Shown piece by piece: positions 9,004 to 17,632 of a stretch of DNA of 54,910 bases. A model generated the notes under the pieces. It did no database searches. It was not told the origin of the DNA and saw only the letters and a program-made list of their open reading frames with translations. Positions within the stretch are counted from its first letter, which is position 1, and every line of letters starts with the position of its first letter. The position numbers and the translations under genes are program-made. Source of the stretch: Candidatus Neomarinimicrobiota bacterium (GTDB lineage Bacteria > Fidelibacterota > Marinisomatia > Marinisomatales > S15-B10); contig DTTI01000081.1 in NCBI GenBank assembly GCA_012964825.1, positions 1 through 54,910 of the forward strand, given 5' to 3'.

Positions 9004-10010
9004 TTCCGCTTCCTAAAAATCCAATACTGCAGAACGACACTCCCTTTATACATACGGGAGATCACTTCTCTGTCTTTCAGCTGTCGGAGTGATTTGACGC
9101 GGCGACGGCGTTTTAGAATTACGTGGGGGTGAAACAGAATCCAGACTAATGATTGGAAGATGCCGAAAACGTGGCGGAAATCGACCAAGGCCAGAGAGTA
9201 GAAAATGGCTACAATCTCAAGGGCAAGGCGAATTGGAAGAAAATAGAGCATAAGCGGGAGAGAGTAATTGCTCAGAAGCATAAGCATCGAATTGCGGTGA
9301 TTCAGATACTGTTTTTTAAGGGATTGGGCCGGCAGTGTGACAGCATTTTTGTGGTACACCACAGACTTGGGATTGACCATGACGCGGCGCCCCATGAGAA
9401 GCAACCGCCACTGAAGGTCGATTTCCTCCTGATGGGCAAAGAACAATTCATCGAATTGTCCCGCGGCCTCAAAATCACTTCGGCGTACCATGAAGGCCGT
9501 TCCTGACGCCCAGAAAATATCAACCTCATCATTGTATTGGCCCATATCTTTTTCCTGAGTCAGAAATAGCCGCCCCCTGGCAAAGGGAAAACAGAGCAGA
9601 TCCATGGCGCCGCCACTGCCGCCTGCATAATCAAAAAGATCGGTTTCAAAATAATTGAGAATTTTCGGCTGTACCGCCGCTACATCTGGATCTGACTGAA
9701 GCGTTTCAACCAGAGGTTCAATCCAGCCCTCTTCCTGGATGGTGTCGTTATTGAGAAAGACCAGCAGTTCACCTTTGGCCGCTTGAGCACCACCGTTACA
9801 GCCTCCGGCAAATCCCTCATTGGAAGCATTCTTGATCAGATGAACATCAGGATGATTCTCCGCCACCCAATCGGCGCTACCGTCAGTTGATCCATTATCC
9901 ACCACAAGCACTTCAATTTCGGGATAAGTAGAGACTTTCAGCGAATCAAGACATTCAGAGAGGATCTCGATCCCGTTGTAGTGTGGAATAATAATTGAGA
10001 CTAACGGCAT
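8973..10010 (-). CDS. family 2 glycosyltransferase
   Basis: 345-residue GT-A fold glycosyltransferase of the rhamnosyltransferase-like group. The N-terminal nucleotide-sugar site reads VSIIIPHYNG then VVDNGSTDGS (about residues 36-45). Next come FLNNDT, with the metal-binding acid residues, and the acceptor/catalytic region EEIDLQWRL near residue 194. A hydrophobic stretch near residues 250-300 suggests membrane association. It follows the DUF2723 gene by 10 bases on the same strand, so the two probably act together in building or attaching envelope glycan. Sugar and acceptor are unknown. The last 31 bases overlap the opposing DUF4835 gene. Confidence 0.9.
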   Translation of the reverse strand: MPLVSIIIPHYNGIEILSECLDSLKVSTYPEIEVLVVDNGSTDGSADWVAENHPDVHLIKNASNEGFAGGCNGGAQAAKGELLVFLNNDTIQEEGWIEPLVETLQSDPDVAAVQPKILNYFETDLFDYAGGSGGAMDLLCFPFARGRLFLTQEKDMGQYNDEVDIFWASGTAFMVRRSDFEAAGQFDELFFAHQEEIDLQWRLLLMGRRVMVNPKSVVYHKNAVTLPAQSLKKQYLNHRNSMLMLLSNYSLPLMLYFLPIRLALEIVAIFYSLALVDFRHVFGIFQSLVWILFHPHVILKRRRRVKSLRQLKDREVISRMYKGSVVLQYWIFRKRNYRDLVSSPD

Positions 10011-10020
10011 TGCGCCGGTA

Positions 10021-12777
10021 TCAAGAGTCAGGAAATTCGCTCCGCGAGCGATATTGCCTTAGAAGAGAAGTGGCAGCTGTATCTGCCGGGAACTTCAAAG
10101 TCCACTTTTCCAGAACATCAACGGCTTCATTGTCGTAACCGTTTTCGGTGTAAGTCTGAAGTAAAAAAGCCACAATGTCCGGCCGGTTGGAGTTGTGAAA
10201 CTGCTTGAGTATCTCCTTCCCCCGCTCTACATCTCCGGAGTCGTGGTAAATCTGGCCCATCTGAAGTTTCATTTCTTCGCTGTTGACGGGAACTACGTCT
10301 TCTGGCATAAGCTCCGCCATTAAATTGAGTGGTTCTAAAGCTTCATATTTAAATCGTTCCAAATCGTCATCAGTAGTAAAACTGTCCTTACGCTTATTAC
10401 GCAACTTCTGATATTTTTCCATTCCTAGTTGCATGAATGCAGAGCGGTAATTTTGAAGCAACTTCAGGATATTGGGATTAAGATAAACTTCAGGATCATC
10501 CAAATTTCTATATTTGTATCCGGGTGCATAATCGGTGGACCAGGTAGTATCCTCCACCACAGTCATGAGATTTTTGCCAAGCCGGTCATAATTCACTGCC
10601 GAGACTCTATGAGACCTTAGCCGAAAGGCGAGACCCTCCATCTGAAGATATTTTTCCAGGCCAATTCTATTACTTGGAGAAACAGTAACAGCGAAATAGA
10701 TGGGAATTTGCCACTTGCTTTGCTGTATGATGTGAAGGATCATCAGGTCTTGGACGCGGATTCCACCTCCCCCGATGGTCGGTTTGAGCGTCCAGGATAC
10801 CTTCCCTTCTTTATTGTCAGGATCACCGGCAACTGGGACAGTGATGGGCGTATTCTTCCAACGATCCACCCTAAGAAAAAGCGGTTTCCCATCCACCGGG
10901 TTGACACCGATAGGTCTCTTGCCAGAAATCTGTTTATCAGTAAGATTGATGAATCGTTCACTGCCGGAACGTAATTCCCGCAACTGTTGAATGTACCAAT
11001 CAGTGTTCAAGAGACTGAGATTGGCTACGGTGACATCCTTCCGAATTCCCTCTACTTCCTGAAGGTACCAAAGAGGAAATGTGTCATTGTCTCCGTTAGT
11101 GAATATGATGGCGTTCGGTTCACATGTTTGGAGAATATTGTACGAATAATCCCACGCTACATAATTGCCGGAGCGATCGTGGGAGTGGTAGTTGGAAGAC
11201 AGCATAATGCCCGGTACCAGAAAAAGCAGTGCAACACCAGCATACATAGCATTGAAAGCCATATTCTTTTGCTTCAAGGTGTTGACCACCTTATCCAAAA
11301 GAGCTGCGGATGCAATGCCAATCCAGATAGAATAGGCAAGAAAGCTGCCGACGTAAGAATAGTCACGTTCCCTTGGCTGGAACTTATCCTGATTAAGATA
11401 TAAAATGACGGCAAGTCCGGTCATGAAAAACAGAACCAGAACAGACCACGCCCGTTCCGGATCCCGCTTGAAATGAAAGACCATGCCCAATACTCCCATA
11501 AGAAATGGAATTGGCAAACCAAACTGGCTCCAGTCGACACCATCTTCCCCTCTTTTTTCCAGAGCGCCAAATTCTGACACCCATTTGTCTCCCGCTGGTC
11601 CCCGGCCGGAAAACTGCCACAGAAAGTAACGGACATACATCCTGACAATCTGATAATCCCACAGAAAACTCAGCTGGGTGCCAAGATCATGGAACATATA
11701 TTTATAACTTTGGGAGGAAGAAAAATTTTGACCGTTATTGGGCCTGCCCACAACGGAAACTTTGTGAGGATAAGAACCTACCTGCTCCTTTTTGTATCTC
11801 CTGGGCATGGTAAAAATGGAGCCATACTGTTGACGTTCGAGATATATAATGGCCCGCTCCACAGTCTCAGGATTATTCTCATCAATGGCAGGATCCTGCG
11901 AAGAACGAATAAAAAGTATACCATAGGTGGAATAGCCTACAATCACCAGAACAATAGAAGAAAGGATGAGCGAGGCGAGGCGGTTCTTCTGAATGATAGC
12001 AAAAACAGTAACGCTGAAAACAATTACCATTGTAACAGCCATTCCAAAAAGACCAATCTTTGCGGCAATCTGCGGGAACCCTTTGATTATTCCCAAATAG
12101 ATGCCAAAGAATATGCCCCCAGTAATTGCGCCCATGACAATAAATGAATACCAGGAAAACTTGATTTTTTTGAAGTAAATGATCATCCCCATAAATGGTA
12201 GCGCAAGCAGGTTCAAAAGGTGAATTCCGGTGGCGAGACCCAGCACATAGCTGATAAGGAGCACATACCTTTCATTCCCTGGCTCATCCGCTCTTTCAGC
12301 CCAATGCAGTATGAGCCATGCTACAAGGGCTGTGGAAAGTGTGCTCATAGCATACACCTCGGCCTCAACGGCGTTAAACCACTGGCTATCGGTAAAAGCG
12401 AAAATAAAGGCGCCGACTGCGCCGGAGCCGAAAGTGATTAATCGGTCTGCAACTGACTCAATCTTGCCGCGAAACTGACGCACAAGCTGAACGATAATGA
12501 GATAAAGAAACATGACCGACAAAGCGCTCACCAACGGCGAGATAATATTAACTCTGAAAGCAATGTCGCTGCTAAACGGCAGCATGGAGAAAATCCTGCC
12601 TATGATTAGAAAAAGTGGGCTCCCCGGAGGGTGAGGTACTCCCAGTATATAGGAAGTGGCAATGAATTCACCGCAGTCCCAATAAGAGACCGTGGGCGCC
12701 ATTGTGTCAAAGTAGATGAGAAAAGTGATGGCAAAAACAGCGCCAGCCAAAAGTCTGTTTAGCTTCTCAGATGTCAC
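10021..12777 (-). CDS. DUF2723 polytopic membrane protein (GT-C glycosyltransferase-like) with C-terminal helical repeats
   Basis: 918-residue integral membrane protein. About a dozen hydrophobic segments fill residues 10-540. The family signature sits after the first helix: YWDCGEFIATSYILGV then PHPPGSPLF, with an acidic pair typical of GT-C enzymes that use lipid-linked sugar donors. DUF2723 proteins of Bacteroidota are regarded as candidate protein O-glycosyltransferases; that role is inferred here. The C-terminal 150 residues look like TPR-type helices (GQIYHDSGDVERGKEILKQ). The start overlaps the DUF1844 stop by four bases, and the glycosyltransferase follows, so this is a glycan unit. 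A second soluble-looking domain, about residues 540-740, is probably periplasmic. Confidence 0.85.
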   Translation of the reverse strand: MTSEKLNRLLAGAVFAITFLIYFDTMAPTVSYWDCGEFIATSYILGVPHPPGSPLFLIIGRIFSMLPFSSDIAFRVNIISPLVSALSVMFLYLIIVQLVRQFRGKIESVADRLITFGSGAVGAFIFAFTDSQWFNAVEAEVYAMSTLSTALVAWLILHWAERADEPGNERYVLLISYVLGLATGIHLLNLLALPFMGMIIYFKKIKFSWYSFIVMGAITGGIFFGIYLGIIKGFPQIAAKIGLFGMAVTMVIVFSVTVFAIIQKNRLASLILSSIVLVIVGYSTYGILFIRSSQDPAIDENNPETVERAIIYLERQQYGSIFTMPRRYKKEQVGSYPHKVSVVGRPNNGQNFSSSQSYKYMFHDLGTQLSFLWDYQIVRMYVRYFLWQFSGRGPAGDKWVSEFGALEKRGEDGVDWSQFGLPIPFLMGVLGMVFHFKRDPERAWSVLVLFFMTGLAVILYLNQDKFQPRERDYSYVGSFLAYSIWIGIASAALLDKVVNTLKQKNMAFNAMYAGVALLFLVPGIMLSSNYHSHDRSGNYVAWDYSYNILQTCEPNAIIFTNGDNDTFPLWYLQEVEGIRKDVTVANLSLLNTDWYIQQLRELRSGSERFINLTDKQISGKRPIGVNPVDGKPLFLRVDRWKNTPITVPVAGDPDNKEGKVSWTLKPTIGGGGIRVQDLMILHIIQQSKWQIPIYFAVTVSPSNRIGLEKYLQMEGLAFRLRSHRVSAVNYDRLGKNLMTVVEDTTWSTDYAPGYKYRNLDDPEVYLNPNILKLLQNYRSAFMQLGMEKYQKLRNKRKDSFTTDDDLERFKYEALEPLNLMAELMPEDVVPVNSEEMKLQMGQIYHDSGDVERGKEILKQFHNSNRPDIVAFLLQTYTENGYDNEAVDVLEKWTLKFPADTAATSLLRQYRSRSEFPDS

Positions 12778-13190
12778 TCAGTCTTTTTATCCTCATCACT
12801 ATTTTCACCAGAGTCAGGCACTTCAGGTTTTTCTTCCGCATTCTCTTTTTCAGTGGAAGCTTCATCGGTGTTTATGTCCTTTTCATCTTCAGGCGATTCT
12901 TCTTCAGGAGTCTCAGGCTCAGGTTTGTTCGTCTCTTCAATGTAGTTCATTTTGAGGCCGCTGAGACTTGACTCGAGGAATTTCTCCTCATCATCTGAGA
13001 GATTCCCCGCCATCCGTTTCTTCATCATATCGATGATATCGATATAAAAACTGGCCTCTTCAAGGTTTCGCTCCATTTTTTCCGTCACGGGATTTTTCAG
13101 CTTTCCCATGGCCATCCACGCCTGCTGCGTGAACATGGTCACAACATGAATAAGAAGATGCTCGTCACCGTTTCCTTCATTTTCTGACAT
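12774..13190 (-). CDS. DUF1844 family protein
   Basis: 138-residue small cytoplasmic protein. Residues 10-85 match the DUF1844 pattern: HVVTMFTQQAWMAMGKL near the start, then a central ASFYIDIIDMMKKRMAGNLS and a trailing helix before NYIEE. The remaining 45 residues are a very acidic, proline- and glutamate-rich tail (EPETPEEESPEDEKD), presumably disordered. The family's function is unknown. It overlaps the DUF2723 gene by four bases (ATGA) and is 39 bases from the methyltransferase upstream. Confidence 0.8.
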   Translation of the reverse strand: MSENEGNGDEHLLIHVVTMFTQQAWMAMGKLKNPVTEKMERNLEEASFYIDIIDMMKKRMAGNLSDDEEKFLESSLSGLKMNYIEETNKPEPETPEEESPEDEKDINTDEASTEKENAEEKPEVPDSGENSDEDKKTE

Positions 13191-13229
13191 AACGCTTTAA
13201 TGCCTTTCTAAGTGGTTGGTTTCCTTTCA

Positions 13230-14129
13230 CTATCCTTCGTTAAAGGACTTTTGTTTAACTATATAAATTAACGAACTGAACCGTTTCCTGTCAGCCCTGG
13301 CTTTTCTGTTGGAAAAGAAGCCTGTGAACAGAGCGCCCAGGGAATTTTGCTTGCTATACTTCGCACTCAAAAGCGATACATAATACGCATCATAAGGCAG
13401 ACCTCTTATATTCCTGAGCGACAGATCACACTTGTTAAGAAGCCGCTGCATGGCGGCAGGACTGAAATGAGTCAAATGACGTGGAACATCCCAAGCCGCC
13501 CACTGATCACCATAAACCTGGCAGTCGTAGGAAGTAAAGTTGGGGACACCAATGAACAGGCCTCCTTGTTCAGTGAGCTGACTACGAGCCCGGCTCAGAT
13601 AAAACTCCGGATCGTGGACATGCTCAAGTGTGTGCCAAAAGGTGATGGCGTCAAATGAACCACCATTTTTCTCAAGCCAGGTTTGAGGAGACATGACATC
13701 AAGGTCGAATTGATATTTTGCAGTTTTTCGGGCGGTCTCTGATGAATCGACACAGGTCACATCCCAGCCTCCGTCCCGCATGGATGCAGCGAATTCACCG
13801 GTGCCACAACCGATGTCCAGGAGGCATCCACCCCTCACTCCAGTAAAGCGCTCTATCCAGTGACGCTTTTTCCCCAACATGATTCCTCGTACAACCTTGT
13901 AGGCAATGCCCGAAAAACTGAATCCACTGCTGGAATGGGGACGGTATTCATCCGACTCATAATAGCGGTCAATTTCATCTGGTTTAGGTACCGGAGTTGT
14001 AAGTCGAACTTCACATTTATTGCATTCCACAATGTCGAAATTTTCACCTGACACCACATAATCGCCTATGGAAAGAACCGGGCGAAGATCTAAGCAGCCG
14101 CAAAGAGTGCATCGGGTCAGAGCTTCCAT
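13230..14129 (-). CDS. class I SAM-dependent methyltransferase with N-terminal zinc-ribbon
   Basis: 299-residue methyltransferase. Four cysteines near the N-terminus (CTLCGC at about 7-12 and CNKC at about 36-39) form a likely zinc ribbon, an arrangement known in methyltransferases that act in surface sugar or secondary metabolite pathways. The Rossmann motif I is LLDIGCGTGEF, followed by the acidic VDSS end of strand 2 and FDAITFWHTLEHVHDP typical of Methyltransf_23 proteins. Its position before DUF1844, DUF2723 and a glycosyltransferase suggests a glycan-modifying role, but the substrate is not readable. It starts seven bases after the recG stop on the same strand. Confidence 0.85.
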   Translation of the reverse strand: MEALTRCTLCGCLDLRPVLSIGDYVVSGENFDIVECNKCEVRLTTPVPKPDEIDRYYESDEYRPHSSSGFSFSGIAYKVVRGIMLGKKRHWIERFTGVRGGCLLDIGCGTGEFAASMRDGGWDVTCVDSSETARKTAKYQFDLDVMSPQTWLEKNGGSFDAITFWHTLEHVHDPEFYLSRARSQLTEQGGLFIGVPNFTSYDCQVYGDQWAAWDVPRHLTHFSPAAMQRLLNKCDLSLRNIRGLPYDAYYVSLLSAKYSKQNSLGALFTGFFSNRKARADRKRFSSLIYIVKQKSFNEG

Positions 14130-14136
14130 CTCACCT

Positions 14137-16230
14137 TCAACCTATGTTTACCATTTCGAGCATTTGCTGGTAATCCCTCATAAATCTTAACCGAATTTTT
14201 TCGTTAGCGGGGTCGGTGAGATGCGAGTCAGTTTCTACAATTTTGAACGCCGCCTTCCTCGCATCACGGATGATCTGACCATCGTTTACAAGATCAGCAA
14301 TCTTCCACTTGGGATAACCGTGCTGTCGAGTCCCATAAAACTCACCAGGGCCTCTTAGTTTGAGATCTTCATCAGAAATTTCAAATCCGTCAGTGGTTCT
14401 CTCCATGATGGCCAGCCGTCTTCTGGAACTCGCAGTAATGTTTCGCCGCACAAGGATACAATACCCTTTATCTAACCCTCTCCCAATTCTACCTCGAAGC
14501 TGATGAAGCTGAGTGAGCCCAAATCGTTCAGCATTTTCGATGAGCATGATGGTAGCGTTTGGAACGTCAATCCCCACTTCAATGACTGTGGTGGAAACAA
14601 GAAGTTGAATATCGTTCCCGGCAAAACGGTCCATAATATTATCTTTTTCTTCCCGTTTCATTCTACCATGTAAAAGTGCCACTTTATAATCTGAGAATTG
14701 CTTCTCAAGACGCTCAGATCCCTTCACCGCCGCTTCAAGATCCATCTTTTCAGATTCGTTAATAAGGGGATAGACCACCATACATTGCCGCCCCTTTTTC
14801 ATCTCTTCCGACATGAAACTGTAAACTTTGTCTATCTTATCCTCTTCCACCACTCGCGTCGTCAATGGTTGACGGTGTTTGGGCATTTCATCGAGCATTG
14901 AAAGGTCCATGTCGCCGTGGTAAGTGATGGCCAGTGTCCGGGGTATGGGCGTGGCGGTCATGGAAAGGATATCCGGATTTTCACCTTTGCTGAGAAGCTT
15001 TCCCCGCTGAAGAACACCAAACCGCTGTTGTTCATCTATAATGACCAGCCCGAGATCCTTAAAGGTCACTTCATCCTGGATGATGGCGTGAGTACCTACC
15101 ACCACCTTCACACGTCCCTCACGAACAGCGTCAAGTATTTTTTTTCGCTCTGCCCGTTTCTGTTTGCCTACCAGCAAGGCTGTGGGCACTCGAACGACAT
15201 CGAGATAAGATTTGAAGACATGATACTGCTGATGTGCAAGGATCTCTGTGGGTGCCATGAACGCCACCTGGGCCCTATTGCTCACAGCCACAGCCGAGGC
15301 AAAAATCGCCACAATGGTTTTGCCCGATCCCACATCTCCCTGCAAAAGCCTGTTCATCACTTTAGGTGATGCCATGTCTGCCTGAATCTCCTTCAAAACC
15401 CGCTTCTGTGCTCCGGTGAGCTCAAAACCGAGGGTTTCATAAATCATTGTTATATGCGGACCCACTTCCGTCATAGTCCTCCCGCTCTGTTCAGTAATGA
15501 GTTTTTTTCGGCTTGCCATGAGAAGCTGGAGGAAAAAATGTTCATCGAATTTGAGACGTCGCACCGCCCCGTTGAGCGCTTCCACATCCGGGGCGAAGTG
15601 GATGTGACTCAATGCATTGCCCAGTGGAGAGAGAGACTGTTCATCAATCATTTCCTGCGACATGTACTCCAGCTCATCCAGTTCACATGCATCAATGCAC
15701 GCCTTGATTATCCGCCGAAAGCCCCGGCTCTCCAGTCCCATCTTCTTAAGGCCTTCGCTGGTGGGATAGATGGGAATTACAGCACCGGTATTCAGCGGTT
15801 CTCTTTCCTCGTCACTCAATATATCGTACTCGGGGTGGACTATCTGGTATCCGTTGTAGAAATCGATCTTACCATGGAAAGCCACTTCATCGCCTACTGA
15901 AAACACTTTTTCCATGTACTTGGCAGCGTTAAACCAAGTGCATTTTAACAAACCGGTATTGTCGTTGACCATGAGCTGGTAGTATTTCTTTTCCCGAGCC
16001 GACCTCATGCCACCAGCTTCTACCTTTGCCACCACTGTTGCGGTGATCCCTTCACTCAAATCCCGGATTTGCGTGACGGAAGTACGATCCAGATGGCGGC
16101 GGGGAAGATAATACAAAAGATCAAGAGCTGTCTTTACGCCTGACTTGCCCAGAATTTCAGCCCGTTTCGGGCCAACGCCCTTAATGTACTGCACTGAAGT
16201 GTCTGCTGAAAGAGACTGTTCAGAACTCAT
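14137..16230 (-). CDS. recG: ATP-dependent DNA helicase RecG
   Basis: 697 residues, the normal length. RecG reverses stalled replication forks and processes branched recombination intermediates. Seen in order: a helix-hairpin-helix-like N-terminus (YIKGVGPKRAEILGKSGV), a wedge/OB domain (about residues 55-150), Walker A LLQGDVGSGKTIVA, the DEXH-type box IDEQQRFGVLQRG (many RecG proteins have DEQH), motif III SMTATPIPRTLA, motif V STTVIEVGIDVPNAT, motif VI QLRGRIGRG, and a C-terminal TRG-like region (LKLRGPGEFYGTRQHG). It lies 70 bases downstream of the DUF4139 gene on the same strand. Confidence 0.97.
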   Translation of the reverse strand: MSSEQSLSADTSVQYIKGVGPKRAEILGKSGVKTALDLLYYLPRRHLDRTSVTQIRDLSEGITATVVAKVEAGGMRSAREKKYYQLMVNDNTGLLKCTWFNAAKYMEKVFSVGDEVAFHGKIDFYNGYQIVHPEYDILSDEEREPLNTGAVIPIYPTSEGLKKMGLESRGFRRIIKACIDACELDELEYMSQEMIDEQSLSPLGNALSHIHFAPDVEALNGAVRRLKFDEHFFLQLLMASRKKLITEQSGRTMTEVGPHITMIYETLGFELTGAQKRVLKEIQADMASPKVMNRLLQGDVGSGKTIVAIFASAVAVSNRAQVAFMAPTEILAHQQYHVFKSYLDVVRVPTALLVGKQKRAERKKILDAVREGRVKVVVGTHAIIQDEVTFKDLGLVIIDEQQRFGVLQRGKLLSKGENPDILSMTATPIPRTLAITYHGDMDLSMLDEMPKHRQPLTTRVVEEDKIDKVYSFMSEEMKKGRQCMVVYPLINESEKMDLEAAVKGSERLEKQFSDYKVALLHGRMKREEKDNIMDRFAGNDIQLLVSTTVIEVGIDVPNATIMLIENAERFGLTQLHQLRGRIGRGLDKGYCILVRRNITASSRRRLAIMERTTDGFEISDEDLKLRGPGEFYGTRQHGYPKWKIADLVNDGQIIRDARKAAFKIVETDSHLTDPANEKIRLRFMRDYQQMLEMVNIG

Positions 16231-16300
16231 GGAACTGAGTGACTGATTTCGACAACTTTAAGGTAAATATAATGTGAAAGAAGCTGAACCTGCGGAAGGC

Positions 16301-17632
16301 TTACTGCCACTCTTTCCTGTATGTATAGGTGACAGTCTCTGAAGAGTATGCACCCAGCATCAGATCAAATTGGATTGTCTCAGCATCGACCTTCCGATAA
16401 TCGCGGGACGGGTCGCGAATGACCCAATCACCGAAAATGTGTTCCGTGATTCGGGCGTTTACTTTATCCTTACGATTGTTTTTTATCTCGAGCAGAATGG
16501 TGGCTTCTTCACTCTTTTTCTTCCGGTCATAATTCATGACCGTCCGTTTGCCTATAACGTTGAACGCACGGCCGGCCACAACGGTAACGCTCTCTCCCAC
16601 CGACGTCTGAGGCAGGAGATCCTCCCCCGCGAAAAAGATGCCACCACTCTCAGTGCGCTGATATATCTGAAAAGTGCCGGCGGGGAGAGGCACATCAATA
16701 TTTTTGCCGCCGTTGGCAAATGAAATTTCAATGGCCAAGGGCTCTTCACTTTTTGCCGTTTCATCATTCTCAAATAAGTATATCCTTGTGAGCTGGACCT
16801 CCATGTCGGCATAAAGAGAAACAGTGACGGACTCATTTCTTGGAATTGTTAGTGATGCGGGCAGTGAGTAAAGAACGAAATCGCCGGACGACTCAAGTTG
16901 GAAGACGGCCTCGGCGGCATTATCCGACTGGGATGCCATACGGGACATTTTATGGGTGGCTTTTCTCCTACGTTTAAGGTCACCTTCAACAAGTTCGATG
17001 GATGACTCGACAAAATCTTGATCTGTGTTGTTGAAAATGATCGCTTGTGAAACAAGTATGGCGTTCTTCTCATTAGAGTCTATGATGAGCCGGTAGTTGG
17101 CGTTCCAGTCAAAGCCGCCTGAAATATAGACTATTTCTCCTCCAACACTGCCATTGGATTTCGACTGAACTGTCCATTCCATGGAAGCCCGAACTGAGGG
17201 ACTCTTTTTTTTGTAATCAGAAGAAATTTCAATGACTTCACTCATATTTAGAACATGCACCGCGCTCCTAGACTTTATGGATAGCCAGTTGTTGTCCACA
17301 CCCACCAACTGACCTCTTACCGATTTACCTTCAGTTGTTTTCGCTGTTACAGTATTCCCCAGCTGTTTCTTGAGAAAAACAAACGTGTCAAAAATATCTC
17401 TGTTGAATTTCTGATAGATCACATCCCCCTCAGACATGGAGAGAAAAGTTGACGCCGGTTCAATTTTGTCCGGGAGGTTTGGATAAGTCACCTGGTTAGA
17501 ACCAGGTTGCAGTTTAACGGTGATGGGCTGACGAACAAGACCGTATCCATCCTTGTAGAGCGTAATAGAGGCATCCCTGGATTGTGCATGTCCAAACGAT
17601 GCTAATAAAAGTATGATTGCCGTTTTCTTCAT
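16301..17632 (-). CDS. exported DUF4139 domain protein
   Basis: 443 residues with a signal peptide (MKKTAIILLLASFGHAQ). The N-terminal part (SITLYKDGYGLVRQPI) and the long beta-rich DUF4139 region (GGFDWNANYRLIIDS, then SQAIIFNNTDQDF) match a family that includes mucoidy-inhibitor A-like proteins. The C-terminal third is a chain of short strands ending GAYSSETVTYTYRKEW. Function is unknown; an extracytoplasmic role at the cell envelope is inferred from the signal peptide. Its ATG overlaps the TGA-type end of valS by four bases, an odd pairing of an envelope protein with a tRNA synthetase. Confidence 0.75.
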   Translation of the reverse strand: MKKTAIILLLASFGHAQSRDASITLYKDGYGLVRQPITVKLQPGSNQVTYPNLPDKIEPASTFLSMSEGDVIYQKFNRDIFDTFVFLKKQLGNTVTAKTTEGKSVRGQLVGVDNNWLSIKSRSAVHVLNMSEVIEISSDYKKKSPSVRASMEWTVQSKSNGSVGGEIVYISGGFDWNANYRLIIDSNEKNAILVSQAIIFNNTDQDFVESSIELVEGDLKRRRKATHKMSRMASQSDNAAEAVFQLESSGDFVLYSLPASLTIPRNESVTVSLYADMEVQLTRIYLFENDETAKSEEPLAIEISFANGGKNIDVPLPAGTFQIYQRTESGGIFFAGEDLLPQTSVGESVTVVAGRAFNVIGKRTVMNYDRKKKSEEATILLEIKNNRKDKVNARITEHIFGDWVIRDPSRDYRKVDAETIQFDLMLGAYSSETVTYTYRKEWQ

